Source: Alteromonas antoniana (lineage in GTDB: Bacteria; Pseudomonadota; Gammaproteobacteria; Enterobacterales; Alteromonadaceae). Taken from it: DNA of 64,000 bases. The DNA lies in contig NZ_JAESDH010000012.1 in NCBI RefSeq assembly GCF_019249295.1, positions 1-64,000 of the forward strand, given 5' to 3'. The notes under the pieces were generated by a model. It saw nothing but the letters and a program-made list of their open reading frames with translations. It did not search any database and had not been told where the DNA came from. The translations under genes were made by a program, and so were the position numbers. Positions 8,297 to 18,367 of this stretch are shown here, one piece after another. Position 1 is the first letter of the stretch. Every line of letters starts with the position of its first letter.

Positions 8297-8623
8297 ATGT
8301 TTAAAGGTGGAATGGGAAATATCATGAAGCAGGCGCAGCAAATGCAAGAGCGCATGCAAAAGGCCCAGGAAGAGTTAGGCAATATTGAAGTAACCGGTGA
8401 GGCCGGCGCAGGCATGGTTAAGATCACGCTGACCTGCAACCACAATGTTCGCCGCGTCGAAATCGACCCGTCACTGATGGAAGATGACAAGGACATGCTG
8501 GAAGATTTGATTGCTGCAGCGTTTAATGACGGTGTTCGCCGTGTGCAGGAAACCAGTAAAGAGAAAATGGGCGACGTCACTGGCGGCATGCCACTGCCTC
8601 CTGGCTTCAAAATGCCGTTTTAA
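8297..8623 (+). CDS. ebfC: Nucleoid-associated protein, YbaB/EbfC family
   Basis: Small DNA-binding protein of the YbaB/EbfC family. The 108-residue product starts [20 protein letters not shown], the typical N-terminal helix, and ends with the characteristic [13 protein letters not shown]. It sits between dnaX and recR, as in most gammaproteobacteria, with nine bases to recR. Function in DNA structure or repair is family knowledge only. Confidence 0.96.
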   Translation: MFKGGMGNIMKQAQQMQERMQKAQEELGNIEVTGEAGAGMVKITLTCNHNVRRVEIDPSLMEDDKDMLEDLIAAAFNDGVRRVQETSKEKMGDVTGGMPLPPGFKMPF

Positions 8624-8632
8624 TCACGCGCT

Positions 8633-9232
8633 ATGAAGTTTAGTCCGCTTCTGGCTGAGTTGATCTCAGCCCTTACCTGCCTTCCCGGTGTGGGCAATAA
8701 AAGTGCCCAACGTATGGCGTTTCATCTTCTTGAACGCAACCGGGAGGGGGCGTTGAGCCTGAGTAATGTACTGCACAACGCAATGGAGCATATTCAGCAT
8801 TGTCAGCGCTGCAGGACATTCACTGAGGATGATGTGTGCGAGATCTGTCGTCACCCTGAGCGAGAAGACAGTGGGCTACTGTGTATCGTTGAAAGTCCGC
8901 AGGACGTGTTGGCCATCGAGCAGACGCTTTCCTATAAAGGTCAGTACTTTGTACTAATGGGACACTTGTCGCCAATCGATGGCATCGGACCGGATGAAAT
9001 TGGGCTCGACGAACTGGAAACCCGGCTGCAGGAAGGGAAAGTGAATGAAGTCATTCTGGCTACCAATCCTACCGTAGAAGGTGAGGCGACAGCGCATTAC
9101 ATCGCGCAGCTTTGTGCTAATGCCAATGTGGAAGCCAGTCGAATTGCCCATGGCGTGCCCGTAGGCGGCGAACTTGAATATATTGATGGAAATACGCTAA
9201 CCCACGCGTTTTCCGGTCGCAGGAAAGTCTGA
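8633..9232 (+). CDS. recR: Recombination mediator protein RecR
   Basis: Acts with RecF/RecO to load RecA onto gapped DNA. The 199-residue length is standard. An N-terminal helix-hairpin-helix ([17 protein letters not shown]) is followed by a four-cysteine zinc finger (C-x2-C, then C-x2-C at about residues 57-72) and a Toprim domain with [13 protein letters not shown]. The Walker-like [12 protein letters not shown] segment is also present. The start lies nine bases after the ebfC stop with little Shine-Dalgarno sequence, so translational coupling is likely. Confidence 0.97.
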   Translation: MKFSPLLAELISALTCLPGVGNKSAQRMAFHLLERNREGALSLSNVLHNAMEHIQHCQRCRTFTEDDVCEICRHPEREDSGLLCIVESPQDVLAIEQTLSYKGQYFVLMGHLSPIDGIGPDEIGLDELETRLQEGKVNEVILATNPTVEGEATAHYIAQLCANANVEASRIAHGVPVGGELEYIDGNTLTHAFSGRRKV

Positions 9233-9233
9233 G

Positions 9234-9250
9234 CCCTGCATCTCGCAGGG
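9234..9250 (+). terminator. recR: Weak hairpin after recR
   Basis: CCCTGC (9234-9239) pairs with GCAGGG (9245-9250) immediately after the recR stop. The following TGTCTTAT is not a real T-tract, so termination would be inefficient or the hairpin may only stabilise the transcript end. Confidence 0.4.
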
Positions 9251-9281
9251 TGTCTTATCACAAAAATTTATTGCCTCAGCG

Positions 9282-9310
9282 CTTGAAAAGCCCCCCGTAA
9301 GACCCTACCT
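9282..9310 (+). promoter_or_regulatory. htpG: Candidate heat-shock (sigma-32) promoter of htpG
   Basis: CTTGAAA at 9282-9288, a 14-base spacer, then CCCTACCT at 9303-9310 resembles the sigma-32 consensus CTTGAAA and CCCCATNT. It ends 44 bases before the htpG start, leaving room for a leader with the GAGGAG ribosome binding site. htpG is a known heat-shock gene, which supports the reading. Confidence 0.55.
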
Positions 9311-9354
9311 CGGAATGTGACAAAATGATCCATTCAACGAGGAGATCCTGGATT

Positions 9355-11277
9355 ATGGCTGAAGCAGCCCATAAAGAGACTCATGGTTTTCAGACCGAAG
9401 TAAAACAACTATTAAGTCTGATGATTCACTCTTTGTATTCAAACAAAGAGATCTTCCTGCGAGAGCTTGTTTCTAACGCCGCAGATGCTGCAGATAAACT
9501 GCGTTTCAGAGCGTTGGAAAACGATGCCCTGTATGACGGTGACAGCGAATTGAGCGTGAAGCTCAGCGTCGATAAAGACGCAGGTACCGTTACCATTTCT
9601 GATAATGGTATTGGTATGAATCGCGACGAGGTTATCGCGAACCTGGGAACTATCGCTAAATCAGGCACCAAAGATTTCTTCAGTCAGTTATCTGGCGATA
9701 AGGCCAAGGACTCACAACTGATTGGTCAGTTTGGTGTTGGCTTTTACTCAGCATTTATCGTGGCTGACAAAGTTACCGTGCGCACACGCGCCGCGGGAGC
9801 GAAGCCAGAAGAAGCGGTAGAGTGGATTTCAGACGGTGAGGGCGAATTTACAATCGCCGAAATCAATAAGCCAACCCGCGGTACAGAAATCGTATTGCAT
9901 CTGCGCGACGACGAAAAAGAGTTCGCGGATGACTGGCGTTTGCGCTCAATCGTTAATAAGTATTCTGATCATATCAGCATTCCTGTGCTTATGTGGAAAG
10001 AGGAAGTTGAAGAGCGTGATGGTCCTGACGGTGAAAAGATCCCTGCAGAGCCTGGTCACTGGGAAACTGTCAATAAAGCCACTGCACTGTGGACACGCGA
10101 TAAGTCAGACATTTCTGATGACGAGTACAAAGAATTCTACAAGCATATATCTCATGACTTCAGCGATCCGCTGGCATGGGCGCACAATAAAGTAGAAGGT
10201 AAAAACGAGTATACCAGCCTGCTGTATGTGCCAGCCAAAGCGCCATTCGATATGTGGAACCGAGACCAGAACCATGGTCTGAAGTTGTACGTTCAGCGTG
10301 TCTTTATCATGGATGATGCAGAGCAGTTTATGCCAACGTATCTGCGCTTCGTGAAAGGTCTGGTGGACTCAAACGATTTGCCACTGAACGTGTCGCGCGA
10401 AATTTTGCAGGACAACAAAGTCACTCAGACATTGCGTCAGGGCTGCACCAAGCGTGTCCTGCAAATGCTTGAGCGCATGGCGAAAAACGATGCAGAGAAA
10501 TATCAGTCTTTCTGGAACGAGTTTGGCAATGTGCTCAAAGAAGGTCCGGCGGAAGATTTCTCTAATCGCGAGAAAATTGCTGGTCTGCTCCGCTTTGCCT
10601 CCACGCATACAGACTCAGATGCGCAAACGGTATCGCTTGCCGATTACATTGAGCGCATGAAAGAGGGACAGGACAAGATCTATTACGTGACGGCGGACAG
10701 CTATGCGGCAGCGAAGAACAGCCCGCACCTGGAGATTTTCCGTAAGAAAGGCATCGAAGTGCTGCTGATGGGTGAGCGTATCGACGAATGGCTGATGTCA
10801 CACCTGTCTGAGTTTGATGAAAAATCATTCCAGTCGATTGCAAAAGGTAATCTTGACCTAGGTGATCTGGAAGACGAAGAGTCTAAGAAAGCGCAGGAAG
10901 AAGCTGAAAAAGAAGTCGAAGGCATTCTTGAGCGTGCGAAGACCGCTTTAGGTGATAAAGTCGAGGACGTGAAGTTCACGCATCGCCTGACAGATTCTCC
11001 AGCGTGCATCGTTGCTGATGAAAATGGCATGACTACGCAAATGATGAAGCTGATGCAGGCTGCCGGTCAACCGGTACCTGATGTGAAATATCACTTTGAA
11101 CTGAACCCAGAACATCAATTGGTAAAACAGTTGTCTGATACTCAGGACGAAGCGATATTCAAACAGTGGATCGAGGTATTGTTCGATCAGGCTGCACTCT
11201 CTGAACAGGGTAGTCTGAAAGATCCCTCAAGTTTCGTGAAAAACCTGAATACCTTACTGATGAGCCTGGCTAAATAG
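9355..11277 (+). CDS. htpG: Molecular chaperone HtpG (bacterial Hsp90)
   Basis: ATP-dependent chaperone of the cytoplasm. ATG 9355 is preceded by GAGGAG, whereas the in-frame ATG at 9325 has no site; from 9355 the protein is 640 residues ([13 protein letters not shown]). The GHKL ATPase motifs are visible: the E-N-A-A-like [19 protein letters not shown], and [11 protein letters not shown]. The middle-domain NVSREILQ motif with the conserved arginine is present, and the C-terminal dimer region ends normally. It stands alone between recR and adk, with its own promoter candidate and a terminator. Confidence 0.98.
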   Translation: MAEAAHKETHGFQTEVKQLLSLMIHSLYSNKEIFLRELVSNAADAADKLRFRALENDALYDGDSELSVKLSVDKDAGTVTISDNGIGMNRDEVIANLGTIAKSGTKDFFSQLSGDKAKDSQLIGQFGVGFYSAFIVADKVTVRTRAAGAKPEEAVEWISDGEGEFTIAEINKPTRGTEIVLHLRDDEKEFADDWRLRSIVNKYSDHISIPVLMWKEEVEERDGPDGEKIPAEPGHWETVNKATALWTRDKSDISDDEYKEFYKHISHDFSDPLAWAHNKVEGKNEYTSLLYVPAKAPFDMWNRDQNHGLKLYVQRVFIMDDAEQFMPTYLRFVKGLVDSNDLPLNVSREILQDNKVTQTLRQGCTKRVLQMLERMAKNDAEKYQSFWNEFGNVLKEGPAEDFSNREKIAGLLRFASTHTDSDAQTVSLADYIERMKEGQDKIYYVTADSYAAAKNSPHLEIFRKKGIEVLLMGERIDEWLMSHLSEFDEKSFQSIAKGNLDLGDLEDEESKKAQEEAEKEVEGILERAKTALGDKVEDVKFTHRLTDSPACIVADENGMTTQMMKLMQAAGQPVPDVKYHFELNPEHQLVKQLSDTQDEAIFKQWIEVLFDQAALSEQGSLKDPSSFVKNLNTLLMSLAK

Positions 11278-11313
11278 TCCGGCACACCTTACATAACGGG
11301 TAAAAGAGTGAAA

Positions 11314-11334
11314 ACGGGCTTCGGCCCGTCTTTT
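11314..11334 (+). terminator. htpG: Terminator of htpG
   Basis: ACGGGC, a stable TTCG tetraloop, then GCCCGT and TCTTTTTA form a classic rho-independent terminator 37 bases after the htpG stop. Confidence 0.93.
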
Positions 11335-12259
<925 letters not shown>

Positions 12260-12281
12260 CGTTATTTTCCCTCCAATGATT

Positions 12282-12310
12282 AAAAAGGGCCGCGATAGCG
12301 GCCCTTTTTT
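12282..12310 (+). terminator. adk: Terminator of adk
   Basis: AAAAAGGGCCGC, GATA loop, GCGGCCCTTTTTT forms a strong hairpin with T-tract 23 bases after adk. The A-tract upstream could also make it work on the other strand. Confidence 0.94.
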
Positions 12311-12392
12311 GATCTTGCTCGTCGGGCCGACTCTTGCCACAATAGCCCATAAATACCAAATATAAATAATAAGCTCCGTAAAAGAGGAAGTT

Positions 12393-12788
12393 ATGGTACT
12401 CCCAATTACCGCATTTTATGCCAGTTTGTTAGGTCTGTGTTTTCTCTATATGTCGCTGCTGGTGATAGGCGTCAGACGGAGCAACCGCATCAGCCTTGGA
12501 GATGGTGATAATGAAGATCTGCGTCGGCTAACGCGCGCCCATGGCAATTTCAGCGAGTACGTGCCATTAACCCTTATCATGATTGCTTGTCTTGAAGCCA
12601 ACAGCGATTACACCTGGATCATCCACGGTATCAGCTGTTTGCTGCTCTTTGGTCGCTTACTTCATGCTTATGGCCTGCGCCAGCATGAGGGAGCAAGCTG
12701 GCAGCGTTTTGTGGGAATGATTGCTACATTCCTGGCGATTCTCCTTTCCGCATGCGCCAACCTGGTAGTCATACATTTTGGTTTGTAA
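12393..12788 (+). CDS. MAPEG family membrane protein (YecN-like)
   Basis: Integral membrane protein of the MAPEG superfamily (eicosanoid/glutathione metabolism relatives). The 131 residues form about four hydrophobic helices. The family signature RAHGNFSEYVPLTLIMIACLE lies near residues 48-68, with a later RLLHAYG. A clear AAGAGGAAG site precedes ATG 12393. Bacterial MAPEG proteins are usually of unknown substrate. The next gene starts three bases after its stop, so the two are likely cotranscribed. Confidence 0.88.
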   Translation: MVLPITAFYASLLGLCFLYMSLLVIGVRRSNRISLGDGDNEDLRRLTRAHGNFSEYVPLTLIMIACLEANSDYTWIIHGISCLLLFGRLLHAYGLRQHEGASWQRFVGMIATFLAILLSACANLVVIHFGL

Positions 12789-12791
12789 CTG

Positions 12792-13916
12792 ATGGGCCTG
12801 GATAGCCTGATTACGCCAGCATGTCTCATTGACGAAGCGAAATTCTCGGCCAACGCTGAACGCATGAAAAAACACGTGTCAGCGCAGGGTGTTGCCTTCA
12901 GGCCTCATGTGAAAACGCTTAAAAGCCTGCAGGCAGCGCACTATTATGCGCCAGCTGATATGCCAATCACGGTTTCTACTCTGGCCGAGGCGGAATACTT
13001 CGCCAGCGCCGGTTATACCGATATTTTGTATGCGGTTACGCTGACACCAAATAAATTGGAACAGACGCAATTGCTGCTCGCGCAAGGCGTAAAACTCACC
13101 GTTCTTATTGATTCACTGGATGCATGCGAGATGTTGGTCTCGCGCTGGCGCAGCGCCTGTTCTCTGGCGGTTGCGTTAGAGGTGGATGTTGACGATCACA
13201 GGGCCGGGCTGAAGCCCGATTTGCCTCTTCTGTTGGAGATTGCACAGCGTCTGGAAGAAGCCAGGTCGCTATCGTTTGCCGGTGTTGTGGCACATGCCGG
13301 AGCATCTTATGGCTGTTTCACCGATGATGCCCGCCGCACAATGGCAGAGCAGGAGGTATCGCGTATTCTGCTGGCTGTGTCGCGTTTGAACGCGGCCGGA
13401 ATTGCCTGTCCTATGGTGTCAGTGGGCTCCACACCCACGGCACTTTCCGATGTGTCAAGAAAGGGAATTACTGAGCTTCGCGCCGGCGTTTACGCCACCT
13501 TTGACTGCGTAATGGCGGGGCTGGGCGTTTGCCAGTTTGATGACATTGCTATGTCCGTACTTACTACTGTCATAGGGACGCAACCAGACAAAGGGCAGGT
13601 ATTGATTGATGCCGGCTGGATGGCATTGTCACGGGATCAGGGCACCGCGTCTCATGATGTGGATTGCGGCTATGGCCTGGTCTGCGATGAGCTGGGAAAC
13701 ATTCTTGATGGATGGTACGTCAGTCAAACCAATCAGGAACATGGCATTATCAGTCATATGCATAACCCCAACGCAACTGTCGAGGCGTTTAGTTACGGAC
13801 ACCGTCTTCGCATTCTCCCCATCCATGCCTGCGCCACGGCAGCGCAGTTTCCCAGCTATTATCTGGTCAGAGACAACACGGTAGCTGAATCGTGGCCGCG
13901 CATTTCCGGCTGGTAG
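12792..13916 (+). CDS. DSD1-type PLP-dependent enzyme (D-serine dehydratase / D-threonine aldolase family)
   Basis: Pyridoxal-phosphate enzyme with an alanine racemase-like barrel, probably acting on a D-amino acid such as D-threonine or D-serine. It is 374 residues. The N-terminal RPHVKTLK (about residues 37-44) carries the likely PLP lysine. Later DAGWMALSRDQGT, CGYG, EHG and the C-terminal ILPIHAC match the family, whose members use a metal near the active site. There is no own ribosome binding site; the start lies three bases after the MAPEG stop. Substrate cannot be fixed from sequence. Confidence 0.85.
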   Translation: MGLDSLITPACLIDEAKFSANAERMKKHVSAQGVAFRPHVKTLKSLQAAHYYAPADMPITVSTLAEAEYFASAGYTDILYAVTLTPNKLEQTQLLLAQGVKLTVLIDSLDACEMLVSRWRSACSLAVALEVDVDDHRAGLKPDLPLLLEIAQRLEEARSLSFAGVVAHAGASYGCFTDDARRTMAEQEVSRILLAVSRLNAAGIACPMVSVGSTPTALSDVSRKGITELRAGVYATFDCVMAGLGVCQFDDIAMSVLTTVIGTQPDKGQVLIDAGWMALSRDQGTASHDVDCGYGLVCDELGNILDGWYVSQTNQEHGIISHMHNPNATVEAFSYGHRLRILPIHACATAAQFPSYYLVRDNTVAESWPRISGW

Positions 13917-13980
13917 GCCAGTATACGTCGCTTGTCGGTATAACGATGGCCCAAGCCGTATCATCTCAACGCTTGCGATA

Positions 13981-14078
13981 GAGCAACTACAACCTGGTGA
14001 GCTTTGTAGTGACTATGTCTTGGCGACCAGGCCCAGACGAGCTTCATAGCAGCTATGCCCAGTCGAGCTCCACAGTGA
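13981..14078. repeat. Imperfect short tandem repeats between the PLP-enzyme gene and the SoxR-linked small gene
   Basis: GCCCAGACGAGC (14031-14042) and GCCCAGTCGAGC (14057-14068) are spaced 26 bases apart. GAGCTTTGTAG (13999) and GAGCTTCATAG (14039) are related too. A large imperfect hairpin is possible between GTAGTGACT and AGTGACTAC. On the minus strand this would be the 3' region of the 43-codon gene. Function is unknown. Confidence 0.4.
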
Positions 14079-14210
14079 CTACTTTATTGTCATGGTGTTG
14101 TTGAAAAGTGCTGTGTAGGCACGTAGCCAGATACGAACTTTTGCGTTTTGTTTTTTACGGTTTCCTGTCACCTGGCGGGCGGGTAGTTGGCAGGTAGTTG
14201 TTGTGTTCAT
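14079..14210 (-). CDS. Candidate SoxR-controlled 43-residue small protein
   Basis: Open frame on the minus strand from ATG (14210-14208) to TAG (14081-14079), with AAGGA about seven bases upstream of the start. The product is 43 residues: it starts MNTTTTCQLPARQVTG, then has a basic middle (NRKKQNAKVRIWLRAY) and ends FNNTMTIK. It has one cysteine and no signal peptide. Its start lies about 31 bases downstream of a -10 element (TAGCAT) that belongs to a promoter spanning the SoxR operator with the 19-base spacer typical of MerR-family targets. I know no family for it. The case rests on promoter, leader and ribosome binding site falling in the right order. Confidence 0.55.
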   Translation of the reverse strand: MNTTTTCQLPARQVTGNRKKQNAKVRIWLRAYTALFNNTMTIK

Positions 14211-14240
14211 CTTTAGTTCCTTGCGTTTTTATCAGACTCC

Positions 14241-14271
14241 ATGCTAAAACCTCAACAATGGTTGAGGTAAA
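14241..14271 (-). promoter_or_regulatory. SoxR operator inside a 19-bp-spacer promoter
   Basis: CCTCAAC-AATG-GTTGAGG at 14250-14267 is an 18-base inverted repeat close to the known SoxR box (CCTCAAGTTAACTTGAGG). Read on the minus strand it sits between TTTACC (-35, 14271-14266) and TAGCAT (-10, 14246-14241) with a 19-base spacer, the arrangement SoxR activates by untwisting. In the plus direction the matching hexamers (AAAACC, AGATTT) are poor. The box lies directly upstream of soxR. Confidence 0.8.
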
Positions 14272-14283
14272 GATTTTTTTTAA

Positions 14284-14721
14284 ATGAATGAACTAACAGT
14301 CGGGCAAGTGGCAAAGCGCTGTGGAGTAAATGTGTCTGCGCTGCATTTTTATGAGCGGGAAGGGCTTATCACCAGTCGGCGCAATTCCGGGAATCAGCGA
14401 CGCTTTGGGCGCGATACCATCAGGCGGGTGTCGATCATAAAAGTCGCCCAACAGCTAGGGATCCCGCTAAAAGAAATTATTGATGTGTTTGCTGAACTGC
14501 CAGCGTTTGGCGCGCCACAGCAACATCAGTGGGAAGCCATGGCCAGCCGATGGCAGGTGCAATTGCAGGCGCGAATTGCACAGCTACAACAGCTGGAAAA
14601 AAGCCTCACCCGGTGTATAGGCTGTGGATGTCTGTCAATGAAGCAGTGTCCGTTGTACAACCAGAACGACAAGCTGTCTGAGAAAGGGCCCGGGCCGGTA
14701 TTGTTGCAATCCGGCTCCTGA
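14284..14721 (+). CDS. soxR: Redox-sensitive transcriptional activator SoxR
   Basis: MerR-family regulator that senses redox-active compounds through a [2Fe-2S] cluster. It is 145 residues. The N-terminal winged helix (TVGQVAKRCGVNVSALHFYE) is followed by a dimerisation helix and the cluster motif CIGCGCLSMKQC, with C111, C114, C116 and C122 in the exact C-x2-C-x-C-x5-C spacing. The SoxR box lies just upstream and may also give autoregulation. No soxS gene is seen, as expected outside enterics, where SoxR controls targets directly. It converges with the signal peptidase gene, 17 bases apart. Confidence 0.96.
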   Translation: MNELTVGQVAKRCGVNVSALHFYEREGLITSRRNSGNQRRFGRDTIRRVSIIKVAQQLGIPLKEIIDVFAELPAFGAPQQHQWEAMASRWQVQLQARIAQLQQLEKSLTRCIGCGCLSMKQCPLYNQNDKLSEKGPGPVLLQSGS

Positions 14722-14738
14722 ACAACGCCCTTGCCAGA

Positions 14739-15380
14739 TTAACGCATTGCTGTGAATGTGCGTTCAGTACGTGGCAGGTAGTAGTCTTCCGGATCCAGTG
14801 AAATTAACACGCGGGATGCTTTGCCAAGTAATTCAGTCTGGGGCACAAAGCCATAATAGCGCGAGTCTGCACTGTGGTTACGGTTATCACCCAAAACCAG
14901 TAAATGTCCTTCCGGTACCGTGACCGGGCCAAAGCTGTGCCTCTCGGCCAGTGGAGGCGTCAGTTGCATAGCGTGGCGCTTGTCACCGATGGTCTCTGTC
15001 ATTGCTGCCGGTGCGCCACTGTATCGCACACGCTCTCCGTTTATGATTAAGCGGTTCCTATCCATGCTGATGACATCACCCGGAATGCCTATTACGCGCT
15101 TAACTAATCGGTTATCCGCAGCCTTGCTGTTAAAAACCACAATGTCCCCACGCTGTGGTGTTCCGGTTTCCATAACCGCGATATCCGTGAAAGGGAGGTC
15201 GAGTCTGTATGCCATTTTATTTACTAAAATGCGATCGCCTTCAACAATGGTTGGCTTCATTGAGCCTGTGGGTACATCGTACCAGTCGGCAAAGCTGCTT
15301 CTGAATGTAAACATCAGTACGATAAACAATAAAAGCTGCTTGTTTTCTTTGTAAATAGAGACCAGTTTCCCTTTCTTCAT
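14739..15380 (-). CDS. lepB: Signal peptidase I, short single-anchor form
   Basis: Membrane serine protease that removes signal peptides. I choose ATG 15380 (or the adjacent ATG 15383), with AGGAA upstream; the frame is open further 5' but lacks a site. The 213-residue product has one N-terminal anchor (about residues 15-31), catalytic S40 in PTGSMKPT and catalytic K94 in RLVKRVIGIPGD, followed by the LVLGDNRNHSADSRYYG box. It is shorter than E. coli LepB (324) and is not linked to lepA/rnc here, so it is probably a second signal peptidase. Confidence 0.9.
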   Translation of the reverse strand: MKKGKLVSIYKENKQLLLFIVLMFTFRSSFADWYDVPTGSMKPTIVEGDRILVNKMAYRLDLPFTDIAVMETGTPQRGDIVVFNSKAADNRLVKRVIGIPGDVISMDRNRLIINGERVRYSGAPAAMTETIGDKRHAMQLTPPLAERHSFGPVTVPEGHLLVLGDNRNHSADSRYYGFVPQTELLGKASRVLISLDPEDYYLPRTERTFTAMR

Positions 15381-15518
15381 CATGAATTTCCTGTTTAAAA
15401 ATTGTGGTGCGCCAACAGGTAGAGTCACATTTTTCTGTGCAGTTCCCCTGTAAATGTAACCAAATGCAAATGTGAATGTGGCGGTTGACAAAATTCGTAT
15501 GCTACATTTGAGGAAATA

Positions 15519-16268
15519 ATGTTCAGGAAGTATGTTGTGAAATGGCTTATCGCTGCGGTGTTGTGGTTGTTAAGTAATGTGACAACGGCAGATACGCTCT
15601 ATGTCTATACTGAATCTTCTCCTCCATATCATTACATGAATGAGAAAGAGGACGTGGTTGGCAGTTCAACAACGCTGGTTAGACAAATTCTCGAAAATGC
15701 TGGTTATGACGTCGAATTCCTTTTGATGCCGTGGGCAAGATCGTTGCGGATGGTATCGAAACGAGATGATGCGTTAGTTTATTCTCTGGCACGCACCCCA
15801 GAGCGGGAGTCGCAGTTTTTCTGGATTGCGCCGGTGAGTGAATTTCGGCTGGCATTAGTTAAGCTTGCCACTCGCAGGGACATTCATGTCAGGTCGAATT
15901 CTGATCTTCTCCAATACGCATTTTCAGCGCAGCGTCATGATATCGGGTTTGACTGGTTGATTGCCAACGGGCTGCAGGAAGGCAAGAACTTAATGTCTTG
16001 CGCTGATATTCACTGTTCCTGGCAGCAGCTTAAGCTGGGCACCGTAGATATGATCATTGAGGACCCGGCGCTCATTCCGTATTCTGCCCATGCCTTTGGC
16101 ATGAAGGCCGAAGCGCTCGAAACGGTGATGTTTATACCGGAATTAAAGGTGGAGGGCTTTCTGGCGGCTTCCCCAAAAATGGCAAAGCCGCTTGTGCTTG
16201 AACTACAACAATCTGCGCGGATGCTGGCTAGTCAGTCGGTTGATGGCGCTCGCGCAACACCGCAATAA
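15519..16268 (+). CDS. Periplasmic solute-binding protein, extracellular family 3-like
   Basis: Predicted periplasmic binding protein of the amino-acid type (SBP_bac_3). The 249-residue product has a signal peptide (about residues 1-24, cleavage near TTA-DT), then [32 protein letters not shown], the usual N-terminal lobe, and WARSLRMV, common in this subgroup. No permease or ATPase gene is adjacent. Such orphan members are frequent in Alteromonadales and may serve as sensory or scavenging proteins. Its 3' end overlaps the 3' end of hisIE by about 40 bases on the opposite strand. Confidence 0.82.
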   Translation: MFRKYVVKWLIAAVLWLLSNVTTADTLYVYTESSPPYHYMNEKEDVVGSSTTLVRQILENAGYDVEFLLMPWARSLRMVSKRDDALVYSLARTPERESQFFWIAPVSEFRLALVKLATRRDIHVRSNSDLLQYAFSAQRHDIGFDWLIANGLQEGKNLMSCADIHCSWQQLKLGTVDMIIEDPALIPYSAHAFGMKAEALETVMFIPELKVEGFLAASPKMAKPLVLELQQSARMLASQSVDGARATPQ

Positions 16269-16851
16269 CCTGGCTCAACTCTAAGTCACTGGCTTGTAAG
16301 AGCACTGTGAGATGGTAAAGCAAGTCGGCAGATTCGTTCAGTAACTCTTCTTTGTCCTGGACGGTCGCTGCCAGTGCGGCTTCAACACCTTCTTCACCGA
16401 CTTTCTGAGCAATACGTTTTATACCCTTGTTGTACAAGCGTGCCGTGTAGCTGGAGTCCGGATCAGCGGACTTACGCGCTGACAATACGGTTTCCAGATC
16501 GGCCAGAAAGGTGAAGTCGGTAGTATCGCCATTGAACCAGCATGATTCCGCGCCAGTGTGGCAGGTAGGACCAACCGGGGTGGCCAGAATCAGCAACGCG
16601 TCGCTATCACAATCTGCACTGACAGAAACCAGTTTCAGGGTATTCCCGGAGGTTTCGCCTTTTTGCCATAATCGCGATTTGGAGCGGCTGTAGAATGTGA
16701 CTTTTTGTGACGAGAGGGTGGTATCAAGTGCTTCCTGATTCATATAGCCCTGCATCAGCACTTTGCCACTGCGCGCGTCCTGAACAATGGCCGGTAACAG
16801 GTTATCCATTTTTCCCCACGCCAGTGCGCCCATATTTTCTTTAGTAATCAT
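16228..16851 (-). CDS. hisI: Bifunctional phosphoribosyl-AMP cyclohydrolase / phosphoribosyl-ATP pyrophosphatase
   Basis: Second and third steps of histidine synthesis in one chain. The 207 residues divide into HisI (about 1-115, with [23 protein letters not shown] and CHTGAESCW) and HisE (about 120-207, with [12 protein letters not shown] and [11 protein letters not shown]). It is the last gene of the his operon. Its ATG overlaps the hisF stop (TAATG). Its 3' end overlaps the convergent solute-binding protein gene, and no clear terminator is visible there. Confidence 0.97.
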   Translation of the reverse strand: MITKENMGALAWGKMDNLLPAIVQDARSGKVLMQGYMNQEALDTTLSSQKVTFYSRSKSRLWQKGETSGNTLKLVSVSADCDSDALLILATPVGPTCHTGAESCWFNGDTTDFTFLADLETVLSARKSADPDSSYTARLYNKGIKRIAQKVGEEGVEAALAATVQDKEELLNESADLLYHLTVLLQASDLELSQVIAVLRERHQPTD

Positions 16852-17648
16852 TACAATCCTTCTCCCAGTGAGTGGCGTTTTCTCATCGGTATCCCCTGCG
16901 CGGATAGCGCACTTTTTAATTCCTGCATGTCAATTATGCCTTTATGGAATACAGATGCGGCCAGAGCCCCGTCTACATCTGCCTGCTTAAACACATCAGC
17001 AAAATGTTCAATGGCACCTGCACCACCAGAAGCAATGAGCGGCACATTACACACTTCCCGTATGGCTTTTAGCTGCGCGATGTCATAGCCTTTGCGTACG
17101 CCATCCTGATTCATGCAGTTAAGGACTATCTCACCGGCACCGCGTTGCTGAACTTCTGCTATCCAGTCTTGAGTTTGCCACTGAGTTTGCTGTGTACGGC
17201 TTTCATCACCGGTAAATTTATACACCTCATAGTGACCTGACGCTTCGTTAAAGAAGCTATCGATACCGATGACCACACATTGTTGCCCGAAAACATCGTG
17301 TAACTCATTAATCAGTGACGGTGCGGTAAGCGCAGGGGAATTAACAGAGATCTTATCTGCCCCCATTTCCAGAATACGTCCGGCATCCTCAACCGACTTA
17401 ATGCCGCCGGCCACGCAAAAGGGAATATCAATTACCTGGGCAATTCGGCTTACCCAGCTTTTATCTACCACCCGTTGATCGGAGCTGGCGGTGATATCAT
17501 AGAAAACCAGCTCATCGGCACCGGCCTTGGCGTATTGCTCAGCCAGTGGCACGATGTCACCGATAATTTCATGATTCCGAAACTGGACGCCTTTCACAAC
17601 CTTGCCGTCGCGAACGTCCAGGCAGGGAATTATACGTTTTGCCAGCAT
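16851..17648 (-). CDS. hisF: Imidazole glycerol phosphate synthase, cyclase subunit
   Basis: Cyclase that uses ammonia from HisH to form IGP and AICAR. The 265-residue TIM barrel starts [20 protein letters not shown], with catalytic aspartates in CLDV and in the GIDS strand, and phosphate loops such as GGIKS and ASGGAG. It overlaps hisA by 19 bases and hisI by one base, so translation is coupled. A slightly longer form than E. coli (258) owing to the C-terminus. Confidence 0.98.
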   Translation of the reverse strand: MLAKRIIPCLDVRDGKVVKGVQFRNHEIIGDIVPLAEQYAKAGADELVFYDITASSDQRVVDKSWVSRIAQVIDIPFCVAGGIKSVEDAGRILEMGADKISVNSPALTAPSLINELHDVFGQQCVVIGIDSFFNEASGHYEVYKFTGDESRTQQTQWQTQDWIAEVQQRGAGEIVLNCMNQDGVRKGYDIAQLKAIREVCNVPLIASGGAGAIEHFADVFKQADVDGALAASVFHKGIIDMQELKSALSAQGIPMRKRHSLGEGL

Positions 17649-18367
17649 GCTATAGCCTCCTTAACGGTAAACTTTCCTTCCAGCAGCGCGCGCCCTAAAA
17701 TAACGCCGCCTACCTGAGTTGGCTTTAATGCTTCGATATCATGAAGACCACCTATGCCGCCCGAGGCCTGCCATGAAACGTTTGGAAACGCTTTGGCCAC
17801 TTCGCTGTAAAGTTCCACATTAGGGCCCTGTAAGGTGCCGTCACGGCTGATATCGGTACACAGTACGTGCTTAGCGCCTACCTCGGCAAAGTCGTTCAGG
17901 ATGGCCTCCAGCGACACGCCGGAGTTTTCCTGCCAGCCATGGGTAGCGATAAACTTATTCCCGGCATCGTCAATATTGATATCCAGTGCCAGTACAATGT
18001 GCTCTGCACCGTAGCGGGTAACCCATTGCTTCACTGTTTCCGGAGACTTCACCGCCAGCGAACCGACGACAACCCGGCTAACACCCGATTCCAACAGCTG
18101 TTCCACTTCTTTCTCAGAACGAATGCCGCCGCCCGCCTGGAATGCCATTCGCTTGGTATCAACCATACGGCGAATGAGATCAAGCTGTCGTTTGGAGGTG
18201 TCTTTCGCGCCGGTTAGGTCAACAATATGCAGCCACTTTGCGCCCTGGTCAGCGTAACTGTGTACGACGTCGACCGGGTCCAGTGAATACTCGGTTTTCT
18301 GGTTGTAATCACCCTGATACAACCTGACGACTTGGCCGTCGATTAAGTCAATTGCCGGAATAATCAT
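17630..18367 (-). CDS. hisA: ProFAR isomerase (1-(5-phosphoribosyl)-5-[(5-phosphoribosylamino)methylideneamino]imidazole-4-carboxamide isomerase)
   Basis: Amadori-type isomerase of histidine synthesis. The 245-residue TIM barrel begins [21 protein letters not shown], containing the first catalytic aspartate. The second lies in [14 protein letters not shown]. Phosphate loops AGGGIRS and ASGGIGG are present. The start shares a base with the hisH stop. Confidence 0.98.
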   Translation of the reverse strand: MIIPAIDLIDGQVVRLYQGDYNQKTEYSLDPVDVVHSYADQGAKWLHIVDLTGAKDTSKRQLDLIRRMVDTKRMAFQAGGGIRSEKEVEQLLESGVSRVVVGSLAVKSPETVKQWVTRYGAEHIVLALDINIDDAGNKFIATHGWQENSGVSLEAILNDFAEVGAKHVLCTDISRDGTLQGPNVELYSEVAKAFPNVSWQASGGIGGLHDIEALKPTQVGGVILGRALLEGKFTVKEAIACWQNV

